From Cycas panzhihuaensis (Eukaryota > Cycadophyta): a stretch of 64,000 nt of DNA. Below, one piece after another: positions 44,458-53,954 of the stretch. Below the pieces are notes generated by a model that saw only the letters and a list, made by a program, of their open reading frames with translations, did no database searches and had not been told where the DNA came from. The translations under genes were made by a program, and so were the position numbers. Within the stretch, counting starts at the first letter, position 1. Each line of letters opens with the position of its first letter. The DNA lies in the NCBI GenBank assembly GCA_023213395.1, contig CM041465.1, positions 101,687,741-101,751,740 on the forward strand, given 5' to 3'.

Positions 44458-45120
44458 TTAGCGAATCAAAATTCTGCATAATTGTTTGATTATAGGTTCC
44501 ATGAAGAAATGGTGGTTCTTGTTAGGCATATACGGACATTGATAAAACAAGATAGCCAATAATAAGGAGGGATGTCGAAAGGGATGTGTCTTGATTTCCT
44601 TGAGTTGCTGCCTCATGTTTTCTGCCAAGAATTCAGACCAATTCAGTTTCTCTCCTTCCCGAATTTTTAATAACACTGGCATCATACCTCCAGGAATGTA
44701 TGTATACTTCCGTTTGGACAAAAATCGGGAATTGATAACTTTTGCTATCCATTGGAGTCTGATATCAATGATATACGCTACCACAATTCCACCAGACATT
44801 ATCTGGGTATTTGGTTGACATAATTCTCTTAACCACATTTCATGGTCAACCTTTGACCTCTTGGTACCCAGGGGAATTTCCCCTTCATTTGGGAGTTTTG
44901 TTATGGTGTGAATTATTTCGGCATCCATCTTGACCTTCCTGCCATCGCCTTGATTGCTAGCAGTGCAGTCCATGAGTTCTGGGTCATAATACATAGGATT
45001 GCAATAAATGTAGTCTCCCCATCCTGCTTGTTTTACCTTGGTCTGGAATTGAGCTGGTAAAGTTTGCAATTCCTGCTTAAGCTTTGGTCTGAATGCTTCT
45101 TGGCATCCTGCTGTCCTCAT
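44458..45120 (-). CDS. Extra 220-codon ORF downstream of gypsy J integrase
   Basis: An open minus-strand frame begins MRTAGCQEAFRPKLKQELQT at 45120 and ends at 44458. It has no RT, protease or integrase motif. Notable segments: GWGDYIYCNPMYYDPELMD, MDAEIIHTITKLPNEGEIPLG, IIDIRLQWIAKVINSRFL, LKIREGEKLNWSEFLAENMRQQLKE and a Cys/Pro/His-containing end. It starts about 100 bp after the integrase end and is in a separate frame. Some plant gypsy elements carry an extra ORF here that databases often call a putative plant transposon protein; this resembles that kind of protein, but it is an inference. It is longer and cleaner than most frames in the window. Function unknown. Confidence 0.6.
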   Translation of the reverse strand: MRTAGCQEAFRPKLKQELQTLPAQFQTKVKQAGWGDYIYCNPMYYDPELMDCTASNQGDGRKVKMDAEIIHTITKLPNEGEIPLGTKRSKVDHEMWLRELCQPNTQIMSGGIVVAYIIDIRLQWIAKVINSRFLSKRKYTYIPGGMMPVLLKIREGEKLNWSEFLAENMRQQLKEIKTHPFRHPSLLLAILFYQCPYMPNKNHHFFMEPIIKQLCRILIR

Positions 45121-45218
45121 TCTGGCTGTGGAATTCCAGAGATAGCTGAAAATAACCTAAAAGTGCAAATCGGAACCCTACGTGCGTACCTTTTGGGTAT
45201 GCTTGCCGTTTCTTGAAA

Positions 45219-45623
45219 TTACGTGCCGAGATGCATACCAGAATCACTTTTTCGTCTTGCAGGGTCGTACAGTTGCTTGGCGGAAATTTCGGAGTCGATT
45301 CTTCTGTCGTTTTCCGCTGCGTACTTCACGGGAATGCTCGCAGGTACGTAATGTTTTGTCTTATTCACTATTTTGTCTGCGATGTATGGTCCCAACCACC
45401 GCATCTTGAGTTTGTCGGGGTGCATTTTGAACTTGCTGTCGTAGAGCAGCACTTGATCACCCTCTTTGAACTGAGGTTTACGTAAATGTCGGTCGTGCCA
45501 TGCTTTTTGTCGTTGCTTTTCTACATTTTGCAACCATTTTGCCATATGTTGCTTCTCTTCTAATCGCACTAATTCTTCCAATCGCTGTCGTAACGACTGG
45601 AAGTCGTCTAATCGACATTGCAT
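45219..45623 (-). pseudogene. Gypsy J integrase C-terminal part
   Basis: The frame gives MQCRLDDFQSLRQRLEELVRL, a helical stretch, then KQRQKAWHDRHLRKPQFKEGDQVLLYDSKFKMHPDKLKMRWLGPYIA. FxxGDxVLLYDSK...KLxxRWxGPY is the C-terminal module after the integrase core in Tat/Athila-type gypsy elements. It is separated from the core at 45762 by a shift. Confidence 0.85.
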
Positions 45624-45761
45624 AGCAACTCGTAGACTTGGTATCTCAAATTCCGTCGGAAGAATGGCTTCTGTGCCGTAGACAAGCTGGAATGGAGTTT
45701 GTCCAGTTGATCTTTTATATGTCGTTCAGAACGCCCATAGCACGGATGGCAATTTCTCTGC

Positions 45762-46955
45762 TCAATCAGATCTGCCAACATCGCATATCTTCCTTAAGCA
45801 ATTCTCGATTATCTTATTCGAACTTTTCGCTTGGCCATTTGCTCTCGGATAATAGGGAGTAGATTTCTGATGACTTATCATGAAGGCTGATGTCAATGTC
45901 TCTATAGTTTGATTCAGAAAGTGGGCGCCTTGGTCACTCACAATTTCCAAGGGGCATCCAAATCGTGTAATAACCACCTCGTCTAAATCGAAATTTGTAC
46001 TTTCCGCATCGACTTTTCGTAATGCTCTCGCTTCTACCCATTTCGTCATACAGTCAGTTGCCACCAAAATATATCGGGCTTTCGATCGACGAGCGGCTGG
46101 TTTAATTGGCCCCACAAAGTCGAGTCCCCATTTCTCGAATGGTGCTAAAGGTAAAATGGGATGTAGGGGTTGGAAATCCTGTCGATTAGGTTTCCCAACT
46201 TGCTGGCAATAGTTGCAAGCTTGGATCCACTTCCTGACGTCCTCGAACATGGATGGCCACCAGAATCTGGACATCAAAATTTTCCGCCATGTGGCTAATT
46301 TGCCCATGTGTCCACCTGCTACTCCTTCGTGTGCTTGCGACATGATTTGGTTGATCTCGTGTGGTTGAACACAACGTCGTAATACTTCGTCTGGTCCCAA
46401 TTTATATAATTCCCCATTGATTAGTTGATATGGTTCTGCTTTTCTGATAAAATTCATTTTTTCCGTGCGATCTAATTCTGCCAACACTTCCCCAGCCGCT
46501 AAGTATTCTGGTATTCCCTCATACCAGTTACTTGGGACCGCTTCCACACTGAATAGTGCTGCGTCTGGAAAGTTGTCTGACACTCCTATAGCTCTTTCCC
46601 CATTTGTGATTCTTGACAACTGATCAGGGATGATATGGGCTTTTCCGGGTTTCACAACGATCTTAAAAGAAAATTCTTGGAACAACATCAACCACCTGCT
46701 GATTCGCCCTCGCATGATCGGTTTGTTTACCAAATACAACAACGCTTGGTGATCGACGAAGAACAAAAATGGATTTGACAATAGATAGTGTCGAAATTTC
46801 TGTAATACATATACCATGCCGAGTGCTTCCTTCTCTGTCGTCGTGTAATTCTGCTCGGCCTTTGTAAGTTTCCGACTGGCGAAATATATCGGGTGATCCG
46901 TCTTGTCATCACTGGGTTGTGCCAATAGCGTATTGTGACGCATCCACATGTACAT
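45762..46955 (-). CDS. Gypsy J RNase H and integrase core, 397 codons open
   Basis: This is the longest uninterrupted element frame after Copia A. RNase H side: YFASRKLTKAEQNYTTTEKEALGMVY (Glu), HYLLSNPFLFFVDHQALLYLV (Asp), GRISRWLMLFQEFSF. Integrase side: zinc motif HEGVAGGHMG...CNYCQQVGK, then FEKWGLDFVGPI (first Asp), ILVATDCMTKWVEA, RFGCPLEIVSDQGAHF (second Asp) and YYPRANGQAKSSNKI. The usual QAES has Lys in place of the catalytic Glu, so strand transfer should fail. The RNase H start with the first Asp is upstream, in another frame. Confidence 0.92.
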   Translation of the reverse strand: MYMWMRHNTLLAQPSDDKTDHPIYFASRKLTKAEQNYTTTEKEALGMVYVLQKFRHYLLSNPFLFFVDHQALLYLVNKPIMRGRISRWLMLFQEFSFKIVVKPGKAHIIPDQLSRITNGERAIGVSDNFPDAALFSVEAVPSNWYEGIPEYLAAGEVLAELDRTEKMNFIRKAEPYQLINGELYKLGPDEVLRRCVQPHEINQIMSQAHEGVAGGHMGKLATWRKILMSRFWWPSMFEDVRKWIQACNYCQQVGKPNRQDFQPLHPILPLAPFEKWGLDFVGPIKPAARRSKARYILVATDCMTKWVEARALRKVDAESTNFDLDEVVITRFGCPLEIVSDQGAHFLNQTIETLTSAFMISHQKSTPYYPRANGQAKSSNKIIENCLRKICDVGRSD

Positions 46956-47031
46956 GGAAGGTCTTCTTCCAATCGGGAAATCGCAGTATAGGTGCTGCTA
47001 TGATAGCTTGTTTCAGTGCTTCAAATGCTTG

Positions 47032-47951
47032 CTACTGTTCCTCCGTCCATTCCCATTCAATTTTCTTTTTCAATAATTCCTCCAGGGGTCTTGATATGTA
47101 TGCATATCCCCTGATGAACTTTCTGTAGTATCCCGTCAACCCCAAAAAACCTTTCAGTTGTTTCCTCGTAAGTGGCATAGGGAAGTGCAGAATTGCAGAT
47201 ACCTTGGATGGATCTGTCAGCAATCCTTCCTTGCCGACTATGTGCCCCAACAGGTTTTCGAAAGGTACCAGGAAGGTACATTTTTCTAGGTTCAGGCACA
47301 ACTTGTTTTCACAGCATGTTTGCAACATTTCCCTCAAGTTCTCCATGTGATCCTTCATTAATCCATACAATGTCCAATCGTCTAGGAATACCGCAACTTT
47401 TTCTCCAATAAATTTCCGAAATATGTTGATTACAATCCTTTGGAATGTAGCCGGTGCATTCGTAAGACCAAATGGCATCACTTTATATGCATACGTTCCC
47501 CATTCTGTCACGAATGTGGTTTTCGCTTGATTTTCTGGGGCAATCTGCACTTGATTGTACCCGCTGAATCCATCGGTGAAGGAGTATATTTCATTTCCTC
47601 CTACTGCTTCCAGAATATCTTCTGTAAAAGGTAACGGAAAGGGATCCTTCTTTGTTACCTTATTTAGTTATCTGTAATCCACACAGACACGGATTTTCCC
47701 ATTCTTTTTGGGAACTACCACTCTGAGGCTCACCCGATCCAGTAGTCGATTTTGTAAATATATCCCGCTTCCAACATTTTGTCTAGTTCGGCTTTCACTT
47801 TTTCCTTATATTTAGGATTCATTCGGTATGGTCTCTGTTTTACTGGTTTCGCATCTTCCACCAAATCGATATGATGCATTCCTATTTCCGGAGGAATGCC
47901 TTTTAGGTCCTTGGATGACCATGCAAATACGTCGCGGAATTCTTCAAACAA
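47032..47951 (-). pseudogene. Gypsy J reverse transcriptase
   Basis: The 47951-47730 frame gives LFEEFRDVFAWSSKDLKGIPP, HHIDLVEDAKPVKQRPYRMNP and KAELDKMLEAGYIYKIDYWIG, the start of RT. After a frameshift the 47550-47032 frame gives MQIAPENQAKTTFVTEWGTYAYKVMPFGLTNAPATFQR, VAVFLDDWTLYG (FLDD active site intact), LGHIVGKEGL and FLGLTGYYRKFIRGYAYI. The Asp in the first palm strand lies in the frameshifted middle. The TAA at 47954-47952 separates this from the preceding ORF in the same frame. Confidence 0.9.
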
Positions 47952-48824
47952 TTACTGGGCTTCCGCTACTGTCTGATGATCCCAATAATTTCCAATTCGT
48001 ATGAGTTTGGGATTGTCTTCGCTGCCGACATTGATCTCAGTAGTTTTTAGCTTAGTTACTCCAACATCTTCCTTATTTCCGGTTTTGCGTCTCGGAGTAT
48101 CCTCTAACTTCCTTTCTCCAATATTAAGTTCTATGAATTCTGCAGGGTAATTCATAATTTCTTCTTCCTCGCTATGTACTAATTCTTCCTCCTCTTGGTT
48201 TGTTAGTTCTTGCTCTAGTTTTATACTCATTAATCTAATATACTTTAGGATTCTGTCTATTTTCTTGTTTTCCGAGGTATGCCTAAAGGTTTTTATAAAG
48301 GATTTCTTCAAGCTGCCCCAAGTCACATCTAAACTTTGTTCCTTTATGAGGAACCAGTCCTTGGCTACTCTTCCCAGGGTATGGTAGAAGTAGTTAGGCC
48401 AATTTTGTTTGGGTATACTTAAGGATATCCATTTTTGTTTACATTTTTGTATATGCTCCCTAGGGTTTTGACCTACATAGAATAATGGGGTGTCTAATTG
48501 TTTTGGATGATCGAATCGGATTCGAAACATCGTTTGTAACTCTTTCCAGTTTTTAAGAATGGTTTGGTGGGCTAGGTACCAAGACCAAGCCTTTCCCCAT
48601 AAGGTCAATACTAGGTCTTGTTGCCATTGGGTTTTATCCCAATTCCCGTGTTCTATTCAGTATTCAACACAATGAGTTAGGTGGGTAGTCCCATATAACT
48701 GCTCTCTGTAGAACGGCTTAACATGCTTCTCAATGTAAATTTGGTGATTTATTTCTTCTCGGATAATAACTCTACTGTCTAGACCAGAGTCTCTAGAAGT
48801 ATTTACCAGTGATTCTCCTTCCAT
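47952..48824 (-). pseudogene. Gag-like ORF between protease and RT of gypsy J
   Basis: From ATG 48824 the frame reads MEGESLVNTSRDSGLDSRVI, a TAG near 48655, then DLVLTLWGKAWSWYLAHQTI and WKELQTMFRIRFDHPKQLD. A second Trp/Phe block follows: RVAKDWFLIKEQSLDVTWGSLKKSFIKTF. Two W...WxxLxxxFxxxF blocks resemble gypsy Gag helices. The C-terminal part (EEELVHSEEEEIMNYPAEFI, NPKLIRIGNYWDHQ) is a normal pol linker fused in frame to RT except for one TAA. Just upstream lies TTGGCGCCAAAACAAGG (48848-48832), which resembles the TGGCGCC primer sites of plant gypsy elements. I infer a second Gag module; I cannot tell captured from native. Confidence 0.6.
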
Positions 48825-48880
48825 TTTCCTTGTTTTGGCGCCAATCGTTGGAAGGGATCGGTTACTGGGTGGGTATACTT

Positions 48881-49204
48881 CTAAGGGAGAGGAGGAAGGA
48901 ATATTACTTCCTTCCTCGGGTTGTAATAGGGGGGGGGGGGGGGTAGGGAATCTACCTCATGACCCACGCCTGATGTAGAAGGGATGTCGGGGTTACTATT
49001 AGCTACTACAAAACTATGAAAAATATTAGGTATGCTAGGGGGTTGTTGGTCTAGTTGGCTGTTATCCCTTAAACTATCATTAGTCATTATATACTCAAAA
49101 GAATCTAAATTATCAATAATGTCTTTAGTTACACATTTGGATAATAAATTACATCTATGAGAAGAGGAGTTTACTTCATAGGCATCCTGCAGCCAATAAT
49201 CCAT
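48881..49204 (-). pseudogene. Gypsy J linker ORF with a Pro run
   Basis: A 107-codon frame, MDYWLQDAYEVNSSSHRCNL to LPPPPPYYNPRKEVIFLPPL. The Pro codons come from an unbroken plus-strand G run (about 48929-48945) likely to slip. No domain recognised. It lies between the protease and the Gag-like ORF. Confidence 0.4.
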
Positions 49205-49880
49205 GAATCTTATTCCGTTTTTGTCGTCCGAAGAGTTGTATATTTCTCCAAATTAGGTCCGTTCTTCTTCTTGGTAATTGGTCGATGTCGTGGGCTCTTC
49301 TGCAGTATGATAGAGGCTTTCTTCCTCGAGGGGAGAGGATGCTGTTTCGCTTGTGACAGTCGTACTGGATCCCTTGTCCGGTATTATTTCGATGGAATTC
49401 CTTCCCAGCATCGGTAATACTACTTTGTTCCCATTGTCTGGTCACATTTTTCCAATTTTGGAGGCATTGGGTCTTGTATAGCCACGGCCTCCCCAATAGT
49501 GCTGGGTAGGGAGTTGCCCCTTTTTCTGTTTCCACGATTGTGAAATCAATTTTTACCACAATCCCTGCCACATCCACCTTGATGTCGGCTAATCTTCCCA
49601 TAGGTCGCACTAATAATTCGTTGGCCAATTTCAACGAATATGTTGCTGCTTCCAACTTTGGGCTTCCCAGTTTTTACCATGTCGAAGCTGGTAATATGTT
49701 GACGGTCGCGCCTCCATCAACAATCACTTTTGGGAATGTTTCTCCCAGTACCATCATTGTTACCATAGGATCCATATCGAATGCTGGCATTATTTTCTTT
49801 AAACTCTTTGTAATTCCGCGTTGTAGTACTCCTCCTTTAATCCAATCAATGACTTGGCATAAGGGGATGGTCAATTGTAG
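49176..49880 (-). pseudogene. Gypsy J protease
   Basis: Two minus-strand frames give the aspartic protease. First 49874-49674: KIMPAFDMDPMVTMMVLGET, then KVIVDGGATVNILPASTW, the DGG-type active site seen in Tat/Athila-like gypsy proteases. Then 49655-49176: LRPMGRLADIKVDVAGI-like positions (RPMGRLADIKVDVAGIVVKID) and ATPYPALLGRPWLYKTQC, the ILGRPWL end of the fold. A stop splits them. Asp is intact. The next 540 bp upstream to the zinc knuckles contains only degenerate linker. Confidence 0.82.
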
Positions 49881-50418
49881 CTATTTGACCAAATTCTCCA
49901 TCAACAACAACATTCTCGGAATGTCTTCCACTGGTAATCCTTTAAATAGTTTTTCTATTTGCACCATCTGAGGCTGCATCTTTGGCTCTTCTGGTATGTT
50001 CTCTTTTCCTTTCTGCTTATTTTTCCGTACGTATACGTATTTGGTTTATGGTTTCCCCATTGGTAATGTATTTTCTTCTCGAGCTAAGCCATCCAACACT
50101 TGTTTTGCTTGTTTAAACCGATCCATTTCTGTTTGCGGATCTGGATATCCTTCGTTTTGTTTCTCCTTTTGTTTATTCTGGAGTTTTACGTTTTTAGTTT
50201 CTGGTATAATCGTCATTAGGTTGGTGGCTTTGGCCTTCCCTTTACAATCCTCTGTCTTATGGTCACTTGGGCCGCAGTTGTTACATCTGACGGTTTACAT
50301 TCGTATTCTGTTAGTTGGGCATTCGGACTTCTAGTGCCCAAATTGCAAACAGATGAGGCATCTACCCATTGGTGGTTTCTTTCTCGAGGGCTCTTGTGTA
50401 CCCCTCGTTGTGTAAACA

Positions 50419-50955
50419 TTAGGGTGGGTTGCCTCCCCTTCCCCTACCTCGTCCTCTGTAGGCTTTCCCTCTGGGATTATAGAAGCAATCCTTAGTCATA
50501 TGCGTATCTACATCGCATATGTGGCACCATTTGTCCTGTTGGTGCAACGCACTAGTTTTTGGATTAAGTGCGCATTCTTTAGTTGTATGTGAATTCTCTT
50601 CACAAATATGGCACCATTTGGTTACCCTTTCGGCATGGTCTTTCTTTTTCGTTGTTTCTTCTTCTCTGCTATTTTTGATTTTTAGCCTGGCCACTTCCTT
50701 TCTTAAGGCTTCCAATTTCGATTCCTCTTTTGCTACTCCCACCTGGCAGAAGGGTCGATTATATTGATTTTGCTTGAGTTCCCTAATCTCCTCTTGCAAT
50801 CTTAATAGTAGGGAGTCATGTCCTCCTGCCTGTGCATCCATCTCCATTTCAAAGTCCAATGCTAAATCTTGGGCATTTTTAAATGATTTCAACGGATGGG
50901 TATGCGTCATGGCTCTCAGTTTTTCATTCAATCCTCTCACAAAATAGTTATTCAT
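50419..50955 (-). CDS. Gypsy J Gag C-terminal part with two zinc knuckles
   Basis: A 178-codon open frame: MNNYFVRGLNEKLRAMTHTHPLK, SFKNAQDLALDFEMEMDAQ, a coiled-coil segment (LLLRLQEEIRELKQN and LEALRKEVARLKIKN), then two CCHC knuckles, CHICEENSHTTKEC and CHICDVDTHMTKDC, and an Arg/Gly tail (YRGRGRGRGG). The knuckles bind RNA in the Gag shell. The paired, nearly identical knuckles about 30 residues apart look like a duplication. A frameshift cuts this from the capsid part to the right. Confidence 0.88.
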   Translation of the reverse strand: MNNYFVRGLNEKLRAMTHTHPLKSFKNAQDLALDFEMEMDAQAGGHDSLLLRLQEEIRELKQNQYNRPFCQVGVAKEESKLEALRKEVARLKIKNSREEETTKKKDHAERVTKWCHICEENSHTTKECALNPKTSALHQQDKWCHICDVDTHMTKDCFYNPRGKAYRGRGRGRGGNPP

Positions 50956-51038
50956 GTTGTGGTCGATTCTGGTTTCGTTAATCGTCTTGGCGCGATGATT
51001 TTATTAGCGATATAAGTTAGCTTGATTCTCCTACTTTG

Positions 51039-51494
51039 TTAAATTTCCCTCAAGGCGATTTCCACTGCTTCGTTACTACGGAACTTCTGAAATCTTTCTT
51101 CGAAGGATTTCTTGATCGTTGCCCATGAATCATTCTTGTTTATTTCTTTGTACAATGCCAATGGTACTCCCTCGATGTCTGAGGCGAATCTGGCTTTTAT
51201 CTCATCCTCGTCTGTAATCTTTTTCACATCAATCAGATTCTGAAAGAGGTATACGTGTTCTGCTGCATCTGAAGTATCGTTGAAAATCAACTTTCCAAAG
51301 TCTTTGTAATCATCCATCTTGGGGGATTGCAACGGTGTCCCACCTGGTGGTGATTCTTCCCTTTTCTCCTCTTTTGGGGATGCACTTGGAGTGCCTACTG
51401 CTGTATTATCCTTCCCAAATAACGGATTCTTAAATGGAGTTTTGATATGTATAGGTTCTACTACACCTGACACTTGTATGGTTAATGGTGTCAC
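51039..51494 (-). CDS. Gypsy J Gag capsid region
   Basis: The frame starts MTPLTIQVSGVVEPIHIKTP and runs to DDYKDFGKLIFNDTSDAAEHVYLFQNLIDVKKI, DEIKARFASDIEGVPLALYKEI and SWATIKKSFEERFQKFRSNEAVEIALREI. That matches the gypsy Gag pattern (FxxDxxxAxxWYxxL...SWxxxKxxFxxRF). It ends in a stop 84 bp before the zinc-knuckle frame. Confidence 0.83.
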   Translation of the reverse strand: MTPLTIQVSGVVEPIHIKTPFKNPLFGKDNTAVGTPSASPKEEKREESPPGGTPLQSPKMDDYKDFGKLIFNDTSDAAEHVYLFQNLIDVKKITDEDEIKARFASDIEGVPLALYKEINKNDSWATIKKSFEERFQKFRSNEAVEIALREI

Positions 51495-51583
51495 TGTAAT
51501 ATATGATTGATCAGATCCCTTTTTTGATGAATCCTCAAAAAGCTGTCTTGTGAGCTTATTTTCCCAATATCTTGGGGACCTTC

Positions 51584-51817
51584 CTACGCCTTCTTCTCGC
51601 TGTCACTTAGATCCTTCGGACTGTCCTCCACAGGTATACTTCCCTCTTTTAAGGTTTCTTGATGCTTTTCATCCACCTTTGGTTTTCCTTCAAATTCTGG
51701 GCTAAACAAATCATCTTTGATTGGGGCTGGTGTTAATACCATACATTCGCCATTAGTTCCCTCTTCTTGTTCTTGAGGTGTCTGGCCTCCACTTGCCTCG
51801 GATCCTTCAGCAGGCAT
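51584..51817 (-). CDS. Gypsy J acidic N-terminal ORF
   Basis: A 77-codon frame, MPAEGSEASGGQTPQEQEEG to LSDSEKKA, very rich in Glu, Pro and Ser. It precedes Gag and is probably the Gag N-terminus before a shift. No domain. Confidence 0.5.
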   Translation of the reverse strand: MPAEGSEASGGQTPQEQEEGTNGECMVLTPAPIKDDLFSPEFEGKPKVDEKHQETLKEGSIPVEDSPKDLSDSEKKA

Positions 51818-52095
51818 CCCTTAGTCTCATTATTCGCGAACTTAATCTCCTTGCCCTTCTCGGTTTGATTCCTTCGACCATCGTAATGCCCTTTGTCTGT
51901 TGGTTTCCTTCCCTTTGGGTGAAGTATCCTTTTGTGGCTCTTCCGACCTTGAAGGCCTCTTAGGTGGCATTGGAAGGTCCCCTGGCTGCCGATGGCTTAG
52001 TTCTGACCGCCATCACGACGGCAACCAGGGTCCTCTGCCCTTTACACATTCCTTTCCTTGAAACTCCTGGGCCCTGTCCCTCCTCAACGGACGTA

Positions 52096-52108
52096 GGCAA
52101 CGGAACCA
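52096..52108 (-). other. Primer binding site of gypsy J
   Basis: The minus strand reads TGGTTCCGTTGCC after one spacer base beyond the LTR. It ends as tRNA complements do (TGG), but I cannot assign the tRNA with confidence. Confidence 0.6.
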
Positions 52109-52109
52109 A

Positions 52110-52942
52110 TGTTGACTGAGGTGTTCCCACTGCACTTGTGGGAACAATGCACTTGTCAAGGTTACACAGGCTATAGTCTAGTTAGGATACGATCAACATG
52201 GTTATTTACATACATTCCACAGATTATTCACAGAATTATATCACAATAGTACACAGCAGCACAAAAATCAACACATATTCAGCTTTTCATCCTTATAAAC
52301 ACAGAGAATACACAGTTTTCCACGTAACTCTTCTTTCCATTAAGCAATAAGTTCAATTACACAAAGGGTTGGAATGCATTCTTGTGCATTCCAGCAACAT
52401 ACACTCTTCTGTTACATGCGTACCCAGGTGGTACTTATCAATAAACACTGCTTCAGTTGGCTGTCATACGTGCTGGCATCCGTACCATTGCGTACCCTGA
52501 ATATTCGGCTCTCACCCTAACCGAATGGTCCTTGCGTACTTCCTTAAATGTGCCTCTTCGTACCTTTTGGCTGAAGGGTTATGACTGCCTGTCATAACCG
52601 TACCCCTTCAGTCAAACGTACCTTTTCCTTAATCATTAGTTATACCTTTAACTAATGTCTTCATCATGTCCGTACGTCTGTACGTACGTCTGGCAGCTCC
52701 CCAGGCTTCCACTGGTCCCGTACTGTCGTGCGTACTGCTTCCGTTTAGTTCCGTTCCGCTGCTGGTACGTATCTGTGTTACGTACCCATTCCAGGTACGC
52801 ACCTGTCATACGTACCCAGAATGCTGGTTTTTCCATTGTTTCGCCTCGTGCGTACCTCCGTACGGTCCGTACCTGCACATCTAGGGTTATCTAGCCTACC
52901 TCTGGTCTTCCAACAGCTATATGACCAATTTATGCCCCAACA
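52110..52942 (-). repeat. 5' LTR of gypsy J (833 bp)
   Basis: On the plus strand it starts TGTTGACTGAGG and ends GCCCCAACA, then ACCAC. A TATA box (TTATAAGG on the minus strand) lies at about 52287-52297. The hairpin GTTCCCAC...GTGGGAAC lies at about 52123-52145, near the transcript end side. Upstream of the TATA lies a dense set of GTAC motifs. Confidence 0.93.
52418..52875. promoter_or_regulatory. GTAC-motif cluster in the U3 of the gypsy J 5' LTR
   Basis: About 20 GTAC tetramers, mostly CGTAC, occur in 458 bp; under 2 are expected by chance. Because the element is on the minus strand, this block lies upstream of its TATA box. The core GTAC is what plant SBP-box (SPL) proteins bind, so these could be binding sites; this is an inference. 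Confidence 0.6.
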
Positions 52943-53726
52943 ACCACTTTTTAGGCGATAACAATGATCATTAAGAGGAAAATCAAGTGAGGGAGATAAT
53001 TCCTCATTATGAGGATGTCTTTCTAGACTTGCTAGCAAAATACCCACTAGATGGAGGCATGGAACATATTTTTGAATTGGAAAAGGGGACAATACCCATA
53101 ATGTTCATGCCTTCAAGGAACCCTCCCAATCATAAGGAGACTGAAAGGCTAGTGTAAGATTTGTTGATGTTAGGGACAATGGTGTTTAACAAAGTTCTTT
53201 TGTTGGCCTAATTTTTTTGGTTAGGATAAAAAGATGGATTGTTTCATAAATGTGTAGATGGCAGAGCAGTAAAGAAGTCCGCCTTAAAAATTGGTGTTAC
53301 TGGACAAATTGTATGGAGCACAATATTTTACTAAAATGGATATTTGATCTTGCTATCATGAGATCAAAATTAGGAGGAAGATGTGTCAAAGATTGCATTC
53401 CCTAATAACTAAGGTTACATTGACATCAAGGAGATGTTGCTTTGTCTCACCAACACCCTATCAATGCTTTAGTCCATCATGAATAAAGTGTTATCTCCCT
53501 CCCTTACGAAGTATGTCTTTATGTTCTTTTATGATATCTTAATGTGTGGTAAACATTGGGAGGAACATTTGAGTCGTGTGGATAAAATCCCAACTACCCT
53601 ACATGAAAATCAATTCTACACCAAGAAGTCAAAGTGTAGTTTTAGGAAAAGAGAGATTGAATATTTAGGACATATTATATTTGAAAAAGGAGTTAAGGTT
53701 GTTTCAACCAAAATCAAAGCCATTAT
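52943..53726 (+). pseudogene. Gypsy relic I, reverse transcriptase region (right of J)
   Basis: The plus strand reads IIPHYEDVFLDLLAKYPLDGGMEHIFELEKGT, MPSRNPPNHKETERLV, then in the 53479-53760 frame MNKVLSPSLTKYVFMFFYDILMCGKHWEEHLSRVDKI (FFDDILIYS decayed to FFYDILMCG), KSKCSFRKREIEYLGHIIFEKGVKV. The order protease (42646) then RT (52943) fits one relic split by J. It ends where the copia K LTR starts, near 53726. Confidence 0.8.
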
Positions 53727-53941
53727 GGCGATAGAAAAGACAGAATATCAAAGAGAATAATCTTCCTTGATTGATGGGAGAGAGTTTTTCTCTCTTATAA
53801 ATATATCTAGTTTACAAAAGAGGCCCAATACGTGTATGCCATGTGTCATTCTTAAACAAAAGAGGGGTCATGACAAATGACCCTTAATTATACAAGAGAC
53901 TCCCTAAGTAAAGCATAGGATAGAACATTAATATTCTAACA
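53727..53941 (-). repeat. 3' LTR of copia K (about 215 bp)
   Basis: On the minus strand it starts TGTTAGAATATTAATG and appears to end CTATCGCCA. The start is clear, the end less so. A TATA box (TATTTATAAG) lies at about 53802-53793. Confidence 0.8.
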
Positions 53942-53954
53942 CTCTCCCTTAATG
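53942..53954 (-). other. Polypurine tract of copia K
   Basis: The minus strand reads CATTAAGGGAGAG just before the LTR TG, as in copia F. Confidence 0.85.

Larger units (their letters stand above)
42647..52942 (-). mobile_element. Gypsy element J, full length, with extra ORFs
   Basis: LTRs at 42647-43470 and 52110-52942 flank a minus-strand element of 10.3 kb. ACCAC lies before the left LTR (42642-42646) and after the right LTR (52943-52947). Internal order from the 5' side: acidic Gag N-terminus, Gag, two zinc knuckles, protease (DGGATVN), a second Gag-like ORF, RT (FLDD), RNase H, integrase, an extra 220-codon ORF, and a short coiled-coil ORF. The protease motif and integrase C-terminus suggest the Tat/Athila side of Ty3/gypsy. 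The element lies inside gypsy relic I. Confidence 0.93.

Noticed and set aside
46186-47299. Extra minus-strand frames overlapping J pol
   Set aside because: They overlap in-frame RNase H, integrase and RT motifs and carry none themselves.
48929-48945. G run as a polypurine tract for a plus-strand element
   Set aside because: No LTR terminus follows; it is in a Pro codon run on the minus strand.
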